Shown here: positions 56,669 through 64,000 of the stretch, piece after piece
Layout of the letters: each line of letters opens with the position of its first letter
Position numbering within the stretch: the first letter of the stretch is position 1
From: Bacteroidota bacterium
GTDB lineage: Bacteria > Bacteroidota > Bacteroidia > AKYH767-A > OLB10
Direction of reading: 5' to 3'
Assembly: GCA_016717725.1 (NCBI GenBank)
Contig: JADKFA010000044.1
Location: forward strand, 148,470 to 212,469
Length of the DNA stretch: 64,000 bases
Translations under genes and position numbers: made by a program
The notes under the pieces: generated by a model
What the model was told of the DNA's origin: nothing
What the model saw: the letters and a program-made list of their open reading frames with translations, nothing else
Databases searched by the model: none

Positions 56669-57418
56669 ATGAGTCGTTTCGATATAAATAATATGCGTGA
56701 GATCGCGCAGCAGAGAAAGGGAAAATGCCTGAGTAAGGAATATATTGATAAATTTTCGCCTCTCCAATGGATGTGTTCAAAGGGGCATACTTGGGATACT
56801 GGGTATTATCTGATACAGCGTGGGGCATGGTGTTCACAATGTGCGAAATTGGATATAAAAGAGGAATACCTTCATGAAATAAAGCAACTGGCAAAATCAA
56901 AAAAAGGGAAATGTCTTTCTGATGAGTATAAAAACAATCATACACATTTAAAATTTCAATGTGCCAAAGGACATACATGGTTGGCAAAAGCAAACAATAT
57001 TAAAACAGGGCACTGGTGTCCTTATTGTGTCGGTTATGTAAAATTAAAACTGAAAGTATTTAAGGATTATGCCAAAAGCGTAGGTGGCAAATGCCTTTCA
57101 TCGGTTTATAAAAACATTGATGCAAAATTAGAATGGCAATGTAGTAAAGGTCATAAATGGAAAGCTTCAGGTGATACTATAAAAAACCGTCATTCATGGT
57201 GTCCTGTTTGTGCCCACCGAGTTAAGAGTACTGTTAAAGATATGCAGCGAATTGCGAAAGCAAGAGGGGGAAAATTTCTTTCAACGGAGTATGACCCTTA
57301 CAATAAAATGAAATGGCAATGTGCGAAAGGGCATATATGGGAAACTACAGCTAATAAAATACGACGAGGTCGATGGTGTCATGAATGTGGCAATTATACC
57401 TTGCCAAAGAGTCACTAA
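56669..57418 (+). CDS. Four-repeat zinc-ribbon/treble-clef protein
   Basis: A 249-residue basic, cytoplasmic protein made of four tandem repeats of about 60 residues (starting near 8, 68, 128 and 190). Each has the pattern A...GGKCLS.EY, then WQCAKGH.W (one Cys and one His), then IK.G.WCP.C (two Cys), giving a likely zinc site per repeat. Such repeats occur in phage and cassette-borne proteins and next to Vsr/HNH-like nucleases; no nuclease domain is visible here. It probably binds nucleic acid. It lies alone between candidate hairpins, with no homologous neighbour. Confidence 0.8.
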   Translation: MSRFDINNMREIAQQRKGKCLSKEYIDKFSPLQWMCSKGHTWDTGYYLIQRGAWCSQCAKLDIKEEYLHEIKQLAKSKKGKCLSDEYKNNHTHLKFQCAKGHTWLAKANNIKTGHWCPYCVGYVKLKLKVFKDYAKSVGGKCLSSVYKNIDAKLEWQCSKGHKWKASGDTIKNRHSWCPVCAHRVKSTVKDMQRIAKARGGKFLSTEYDPYNKMKWQCAKGHIWETTANKIRRGRWCHECGNYTLPKSH

Positions 57419-57675
57419 GCATTTTCATTCCTTATGCTCTATTCAGATTCACACCATGTAAATTAAGAATTACTTTTTTAAAAGGGTGGTTGTGCAACGG
57501 CTACCAATGTTATGCGTTCGCTAATTTGCACATTGGAATATATGATGTCTGATTTTGGATGACACAAGCACCATTGACCATACCAAATTAACCGTTCACG
57601 GAAATTTAAAATATTTTCATTGAAGTAATGCTGAAATCAGCTACTTTTAAATTTACAACTTATACATTCACATCG

Positions 57676-59912
57676 ATGAGAAAATCAGGTTTTGCAGCAT
57701 TGATCGCCATTTTAATAACTGTAGCCTCAGTTAATGCCCAAGGTCGGTATGAAAAAGCAGTTGGTTTTAACGGCAATATTTCCTCCATGATCACCACATT
57801 GGATGGTGGATTTGCTATCTGTGGCACTTCAGATTCTGATTCGGGAAATGTAGTTGTTGCTCGTTATAATAGCAGCGGAAGCAGATTGTGGATGAAAGAA
57901 ATCGGGACGATTACAGCTGAGTATGCTCACGATATTACTCAAACTTCAGAAGGCGGATACGTTGTAACCGGAAAACGTGGGTACTGGCAATTTAAAATGT
58001 TGGCAATAAAGTTTGACTCCACCGGGAATCTACTTTGGTCGAGAGAATTTAATAGTTCTAGTTTCGATCGAGCCAACGGCGTTTGTGCTACAACAGACGG
58101 TGGTGTAGTTATAGCAGGCCGCACATATGATGGAATATCTACTTTGGCTGTTGCTTTCAAACTTTCTGCAACCGGTGCACCGATGTGGTCGCGCAGTATT
58201 TCAGGATTTGACGATGGCGGTTATTCGATCATCCGATCGAGTGATGGAAAATTTGTGATGACCGGAATGACTAGTCAGGGAGCATCCTTGAACATTGGCG
58301 TAGTGAAATTTGATAGCTCAACTGTATATTGGTCGGTATCAATTGGCGGTTCATCACAGGAGTCCACTGGCATAAATCATCAGTTGATGCAAACGCAGGA
58401 TGGCGGCTATGTAATTAGCGGAAATACAAGTACTCAAAGTGGTGACTATTATATTTCAAAATTATCATCCTCCGGAACATTTCTGTGGTCGAGGTCATTC
58501 GGTACATCAGCCACTGAATTTGCAACCAGCATTTCAGCATTAGGGAATGATGTGTTTGTAACCGGATATACGCAATCCGGAATTTCCCCCTCTATTTTTT
58601 ATTCACCCTGTTTGTTTAGAATGGATGGCTCAGGCGTCTTGCTTTGGTCCTATCAATATGGATCATCATCTTCCAATGTCCCAGCTTCTATTACGCGTCT
58701 TCCTTCAGGACAGCTCATGGTAGGTGGAAGATTTTCAAATGGAACTTTCTCAAGCAAAGCAGCACTTTCTAACTTTGACCTTTCAGGAAATGCATGCAAA
58801 CAACAAGCAACATTTGGCAGCACTATCAACTTAACCAATATTTTTTCTATGGTGGTGAGCTCAAGCACAGCAACAATATTTATGTCGAATTCTTTATTGA
58901 ATATCACAAACGGTGGCGCAGAAACTATTTCATGTAGTTGTGGATCGGGTGTTCCGTTTACAATCACCTCTACACAATCGACAATATGCTACGGTAGTAA
59001 TGCTGTAATAAGTTATCCATTTCAGTCAGGATTTTGGTATACATTGTATCGGAATGGATCGTTCGTATCAACAACAAACTCTTCCTATTTTGTGATAAAC
59101 AAAGGCGGTAATTATTATGTGATCCAAAATGGTGGTTGTGGTTTAGATACGAGTAATACTATTCACGTCAATGTAAATTCATTACCGTCCGCTGCTATAA
59201 CCGCATTAGGTAAAACAAAAGTTTGTGCAGGACAGTCTGTTTCGCTTTCTGCAACTTCTACCCTGGGAATGAGTTATCAATGGCTTAAAAAATGGAGGAA
59301 TAATTTCTGAAGCTACACTTCCTACTGTTCAGCCACTCAATCGGGACTATATTCAGTTCGTGTGACCAGTGGATTGACAGGATGTACTAAAACCGGGAAT
59401 AGTATTAATGTTATTGTAAATCCAGTTCCAGTAGCAACTGTTACTGCCACCGGTCCAACTACTTTTTGTGCAGGAGATAGTGTAGTATTACAAGCCAACA
59501 CCGGAAGCGGACTTACCTATCAATGGAAACTAAACGGGAACAATATATCTGGAGCCATCGCGAATAACTTTGCGGTTAAACTGGCTGGCAACTATAGGGT
59601 GCGTGTATTTGGCAGTAACAATTGCTCGAAACTATCCAATTTAACCACAGTAAATATTCCTTGCGAACATCATCATCCCTAGAACTGCTGCAAGCATACC
59701 CCAATCCTTCCAATGGAATCTTCGAGTTAATGCTACCGGAAGCCGAAGCGATTTTACGCATTTATGCTTTCGACGGAAGGATTGTTTATGAAAACAAAAA
59801 ATACCAGACGTCAACACCGATTGACCTCACCAACGAAGAATCAGGTGTTTATTTATTGACGATAGAAAATTCAAGCGGTATTCAACACCTGAAAATCATT
59901 CTCACCGAATAA
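57676..59912 (+). pseudogene. T9SS-secreted repeat protein broken by three indels
   Basis: The ATG at 57676 gives a signal peptide (MRKSGFAALIAILITVASVNAQ). The body to about residue 410 has repeats such as TLDGGFAICGTSDSD and TQDGGYVISGNTST, a bacterial propeller-like pattern, and then two Ig-like SPRY-free domains with VKVCAGQSVSLSATS-type starts (KVCAGQSVSLSA, TFCAGDSVVLQA). An A6 run at 59287 (expected A5) breaks the frame at 59310, a lost base near 59329 restores it, and another shift near 59670 precedes the T9SS tail (AYPNPSNGIFELML to IILTE). Corrected, it is about 745 residues. Function unknown. Confidence 0.8.
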
Positions 59913-59956
59913 TGACTTTCTGATTATTTTACAAGAAGGTGACCCCGACATTGATG

Positions 59957-60026
59957 ACGCATAACGGAAGTTCGTGCAGTACCTCGTATAGTCAGAAAAA
60001 AAACCTCTCTAGGTGCTGTTATGCGT
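59957..60026. other. Candidate attC-like hairpin after the T9SS gene
   Basis: acgcataac and gttatgcgt are perfect 9-base inverted ends. Inside, cagtacct can pair with aggtgctg with one mismatch, leaving a variable centre of about 30 bases. The 9-base gttatgcgt also occurs in direct orientation at 57509-57517, so the 2.5-kb T9SS gene is bracketed by direct repeats as an integron cassette would be. The spacer is lopsided (11 against 0 bases), unlike known attC sites. Confidence 0.4.
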
Positions 60027-60534
60027 ATCTGCTTTTTTCCAATTATGTTTAACAAATTACTCTGTTATATTATACTCTTTCCTAATTAATTTTATAAGAG
60101 AATCTGCTGATAGTTTTGTTTTGCAGTGATGTTTGTTACATTATTAAGTGTAGTTTGATAATACAAAAACATCGTCATGATATTTTAGAAAGAGAAAAGT
60201 GTTAGGTCATTTTTGTCTAAAGTATTTTCCTTTAGTAACTAAATTTTTCTATTTCTGATGATGCAAAAGCAGTGTGTTAAAATCTTGCTCTATCAACAAA
60301 CGCCCTTCGAGCAAGTGTCATGTTAAAAAAGTTCTTTATTGGTGTTCTCTATATATGAAAATAGTTTGGAAGAAGGTCATAATTTGTTTTACATGCATGC
60401 ACACCTTGTTCATATTGTAGTAAGGCATTGCAACATTGTGTTTTTCTTATTAAGCGGCGAATTACCGCTGTACTTTAATTGCGACATGGTAAGTTTCAGA
60501 AAACTGTATATAGGCATGTAGTAATAGGTATTTA
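60027..60534. other. Intergenic stretch without a recognisable gene
   Basis: AT-rich, no supported frame on either strand; short frames near 60339 lack any family features. Confidence 0.4.
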
Positions 60535-60849
60535 TCAAAGAGGATAGAAACAACCTACGCTGATAGGCTGTGTCATTTGAGGATTTGAAAGTAAATTTAA
60601 TAATGTATCTATTCCCGTCACGAAAAAGCGATTTCCTGTTACAGCAGTATTTATACTTGCAGTATCTTTTTTTAAATCTTCTAACATATTTTTCATGTAA
60701 ACCACTTCTCTGTCTCTTTCTATTTTATGCTCTAGTTGATATTCCGCTAAAAAACCACAGAAAACAGCTAAAAATAACATTATAAATTCCCAGAAATAGG
60801 ATTTCCAATTTTTCTTTCCTTCGTGATGGGCATGATGATGTACTTCCAT
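60535..60849 (-). pseudogene. N-terminal fragment of a DUF6090-like membrane protein
   Basis: Reads MEVHHHAHHEGKKNWKSYFW, then EFIMLFLAVFCGFLAEYQLEHK, the His-rich start and single helix of DUF6090-type proteins, which are usually about 240 residues. Here the frame ends after 104 residues with an unrelated tail (SVGCFYPL), so it is probably truncated. No continuation was found in other frames downstream. Confidence 0.65.
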
Positions 60850-61047
60850 ATTTTCAGTTTCTTGATTGGGTTAATGGTCTCTTGTCAACTATACGAATAA
60901 TTTCATCCGGAGAATTATCCGATTGAATATATGCCGGACTATCGAGATGTTCTTCGTCTGTATTTTTCCGCTATTTACTTTTAATGGGTTAAATTATTAT
61001 CGTGTTCGATTTAGCATGGCGCTTATTGACAGCCGTGGTACTATTCG

Positions 61048-61630
61048 TTATCCTGCGCCAAGTTTAATAATTTTTCCCTTTTCTTCTGTTTCATTTTGGT
61101 CGTCTTCAAAATAACCATCGTCTTGAGTGGGGTAAAAGTCAACCCAAACTTGAACTAAATAGTCGTGAAAGCCCCATCCAATTCCGCTTGTGTCATCAAC
61201 AACCTTTCCAACTCAGTCTTCAAATTTATCTAATAGATTTTCCTTGTTCATTAAGGTCAAACTGTCAACAAGGTTGTCGCCAAACTTTTGTAAAATGGTT
61301 CGTTTATGTCGCCATAGTCATTGGTAAATTTTACACCTGTCTCCACGTAAAAAGCATTAGGTCTTCTAATAGGTCTGCCGAAGCTCCCAGTTTTTTGAAG
61401 TCGCTGATTGCTTACTTTCCATCTTTGAGTTTATAGTGATAACCTCGCTTTGGATAAAACCTTAAAGATTTTTGTCACGATATTTCAAAAGTTCTCTCTC
61501 GTTGGGGTTTACATAAGAAAGTCGAAAAACTCTTTTACTGATTTGTTCTTTCTATATAAGTCGGATATAGGGGTCAATGAGTTTGTCCTTGTCGGGATTT
61601 TTAATTCTTTTTTACGTCAGAAAATCCCAT
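61048..61630 (-). pseudogene. DUF6155-like gene, multiply frameshifted
   Basis: On the minus strand, pieces in different frames read MGFSDVKK, YVNPNERELLKYRDK, FYVETGVKFTNDYGDIN, then DDTSGIGWGFHDYLVQVWVD and EEKGKIIKLGAG before a TAA at 61048-61050. The order suits a DUF6155-like protein of about 180 residues, which is usually encoded in Bacteroidota accessory regions. At least five indels or stops separate the pieces. Its stop overlaps a TAACG..AGTACC word like those of the candidate hairpins. Confidence 0.55.
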
Positions 61631-61892
61631 AGTTATTTCTTTTATTGTTGTCCGGCCAATTATTGGATATGACGATTTGCTGGTTTACTCCCGACACTTC
61701 GGGACACAGGGCGTGATTTCTATTTATTGAGATATTAAAATTACCAATTAAGTTTTATGTAACCAAATGCCCGCCTCCCCGAGGTTTCAGAACTAAGGAT
61801 CTGTTACTAAACCTTTGGTAGTTTTTGTTTTTAGTTGTTGCACGTAATTGTGTAAAGATAATTCAGGAAGTTTAGAATAAAAAGAACTTCTT

Positions 61893-62816
61893 ATGAAAAT
61901 CACCTACCTAAAACAAAGCACCGGCGATACGCTGGTAGCTCGGGCTTGTGCCACCATTGATGGATTTAATGCGCTCTATAAGCGATTTGAGAAGCGGATG
62001 GAGACTTCTGGAAGAGAGTCGAGCACGCTGCAAAATTATAACCGAGTATATTTCTAAAATTGCATTTTAATTGTGTGTTTCCACTATTGGAGGATGATCA
62101 GATAGAGGATTATCTGCACGGATTGTTGAAAGTGAGCACACCTTCCGAGAGCTATTTTAAGCATACGGTTTATGGCCTTCGTTTTCTATTTAGGCTTGAA
62201 GGTTTGAATGATAAACGTATTGCCTTACCATCAAATAAAGGAAAAGAAGTTGCCTGTGGTGAGTAGACAGGAGGTAAAGCCTATGATTCAGTGGCCGCAC
62301 TGTTAAAGCACCGCTTGATGGTTAGCTTACTTTACGGATGTGGACTTCGCTGCGGCGAAGCCAGAACACTGCTGATAAAAATGTTGATTTGGAGCGAGGA
62401 ACACTTCTGGTGGTAAAAGGCAAAGGAAATAAGGATCGGTATATTTCCACTCGGAAAATTATTGGTGAAAAAGGAATAGAAAAGGCCTATTTGGAATCGG
62501 AACAACCGCAAACGTATTTGTTTATGAGAGTCCCTCATACAACAGAGGTTATCTAATGCATCATTCTCACAACAGGGGTTACAATGGAGTGATCAAAATG
62601 TTGAGCAAAAAGCAGGCATCACAAAGGATGTGAACGTGCATACCTTGCGTCATGGTTATGCTACACCTGCTCGAAGATGGATTGGATATTGTTGTTACGA
62701 TAAAAGAGCTGCTAGGTCATGCAAACATTGAGACGACGATGGTGTATTTGCATGTAGCACAATCGGGACATAAAAAGCCTTTTAGTCCATTGGATACTTT
62801 GTACAACATCCAATAA
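61893..62816 (+). pseudogene. Tyrosine recombinase of an IS91-type module, degenerate
   Basis: Starts MKITYLKQSTGDTLVARACA and, across several frames, shows the core-binding region (NALYKRFEKRMETSGRES) and catalytic parts: LLYGCGLRCGEAR (Arg), GNKDRYIS, VNVHTLRHGYAT (His-x-x-Arg), LLGHANIETTMVYLHV (His and Tyr). Frameshifts or stops fall near 62055, 62265, 62300, 62375, 62450 and 62660. This is the recombinase that commonly sits just upstream of an IS91-family transposase in Bacteroidota. It is not an integron integrase as far as can be seen. Confidence 0.8.
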
Positions 62817-62817
62817 G

Positions 62818-64000
62818 TTGAAAGCTGAATTTGAGGTGGCTCATGTGCTGAAAGCGCATTGGCCATTAATTAAGAATTGCATCCAAACATCAATGGATGG
62901 CAACTACGCACACTCAGGCGTATCATGCGTTGTCGCACATCGGCATTGGGAGGACATGTGGATGCGTGTTCATCTTGTGGTAGTATTCGTGTGAGCTATA
63001 ACCAGTTGTAGAAATCGGCATTGCCCAAAGTGCCAAGGGAAAAATCGTGAAGAATGGATCGCCAAAGAGAAAGTGAACTTTTGCCTGTTCCGTATTTTCA
63101 TGTGGTGTTTACTCTTCCCGATTTGCTAAATGAACTAACTGATACATAGCACATGTTTACAATTCACTTTTGAAACGGCATGGTCAGCACTAAAAACATT
63201 TGGGAATGATCCGAAGCATCTAGGAGCAGATACTGGTATGATTTGCATACTGCACACCTGGGGTCCAAACCATGACACTACACCCGCATTTGCACTGCGC
63301 GTGGTGCCTGGTGGTGGACTTACCAAAGCAGGTAATTGGAAAGGCAAAATCAAAAGAAGATACTTGTTTCCGGTGAAAGCCATGAGCAAAGTCTTTAGAG
63401 CAAAATACATGGAAGCGTTAAAAGAAAATGCCAACGCTTAGCAAAAAACTCATCAACAATTTATTCAAGAAAGATTGGGTCGTATATGCCAAGCGTCCCT
63501 TTAGTCATACCGGCAGTGTGATAGAATATTTGGGAAGGTACACACATAAAATTGGCTATCTCCTAACCACAGAATAAAATCAATTGAAAATGGCAACGTA
63601 ACTTTGAGTACAAAGACTATCGAGAAGGAGCTACAAAAAGTCAGTGGAGAAGCTAAATGGAATGGAATTTATACGCCTATTTGCAATGCATATACTTCAA
63701 AGGGATTTACTCGCATCCGCCATTATGGAATACTAAGCAGCACGTGCAAGTTAAATGCCATAGCGCAAATACGAGCGCAGCTACCAGCGGTGTATCTTCC
63801 TGAAAAAACAGCGTCTGCCGCAGCATACGATCCAAGTAACATGTTCCTGCTGCAAAACCCAAACGATGGTTGCTATTGAAGTTTTGGCTTCGCGGACCAC
63901 CAACATGCCTGCCCCCGTCTTTTTATGGGGGAATCCAAACAAAAAGAAATCAAAGCTTAAAAAAATCTGCAATAGGCGGACTGAAGTTGCTATGTCCATT
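62818..64000 (+). pseudogene. IS91-family transposase, degenerate, continues past window
   Basis: Two bases after the recombinase stop, a frame from TTG at 62818 reads KAEFEVAHVLKAHWPLI. Broken pieces follow: a zinc-binding region with ALGGHVDACSSCG and RNRHCPKCQGKNREEW, the Y1 transposase core (FGNDPKHLGADTGM, VVPGGGLTKAGNWKGK, FPVKAMSKVFRAKYM), and YLGRYTHKI, HRIKSIENGNV and FTRIRHYGILSS. A Cys-rich tail TCSCCKTQTM lies at the window end. Many shifts make it inactive. IS91 elements move by rolling circle and can carry neighbouring DNA. Confidence 0.82.

Noticed and set aside
50050..60565. Shared 13-mer acgctgataggct at about 50051 and 60554
   Set aside because: Only 13 bases are shared with no common flanks, so it is probably chance.
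60900..61640. Short plus-strand frames at 60923, 61188 and 61450
   Set aside because: The minus strand carries recognisable DUF6155-like pieces over the latter two, and the plus frames have no family features.
61893..62816. Integron integrase that would support the candidate attC sites
   Set aside because: The sequence matches the recombinase paired with IS91 elements and shows no sign of the extra integron-integrase domain.

Overview
The window looks like chromosome from a low-GC member of the Bacteroidota. The evidence is the many secreted proteins ending in a type IX secretion system (T9SS) type A sorting domain, SprB and three-coathanger-stack domains, lipoproteins with a Cys followed by Lys, -7 promoter boxes of the TAnnTTTG type, and Bacteroidota gene neighbourhoods such as yraN beside an LD-carboxypeptidase and rbfA above an FtsX-like permease. 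The exact taxon cannot be told from the sequence.

Bases 1-22600 are mostly intact core and transport genes. They include yraN (partial), an LD-carboxypeptidase, a three-gene unit of unknown exported proteins, metG, xseB/xseA and a secreted LVIVD-repeat protein. A complete YbhGFSR/TolC-type exporter operon follows, headed by a TetR-family repressor with two near-identical palindromic operators. Next come an Omp28-like thioredoxin-fold lipoprotein, a metal-dependent cyclase and tRNA-Arg(CCT). An arsenic locus (MFS transporter, arsR, arsM, arsC, aquaporin) carries matching ArsR-type palindromes.

Bases 22600-33400 are accessory and secreted-protein rich. They hold a SprB-repeat adhesin-like gene, a DUF5060-type glycoside hydrolase, and a three-copy tandem array of a T9SS-secreted protein with a period of about 1.96 kb. 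Each added copy brought along a promoter and a stub of the hydrolase's sorting domain. Nearly every gene here is broken by in-frame stops or 1-nt indels, often in homopolymers. This is either real decay or poor consensus sequence.

Bases 33400-43200 return to mostly intact genes: a rhodanese-thioredoxin lipoprotein, a T9SS endonuclease I, an esterase, a META-domain lipoprotein, an outer-membrane barrel, and the rbfA-methyltransferase-FtsX-EamA run. An 82-bp tandem repeat lies between genes. Bases 43373-45346 are a decayed insertion sequence bounded by 26-bp inverted repeats whose outer part matches the short palindromes dispersed through the intergenic regions.

Bases 45600-54330 hold two large paralogous subtilisin-like proteases. 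One is frameshifted and ends in a T9SS domain. The other is intact and ends in a dockerin-like calcium-binding domain. After rsmI and another T9SS protein, bases 56300-61700 resemble a cassette or graveyard region: a four-repeat zinc-ribbon protein, a broken T9SS protein, fragments of DUF6090- and DUF6155-like genes, and hairpins sharing TAACG...AGTACC motifs. The window ends in a degenerate tyrosine recombinase plus IS91-family transposase module.
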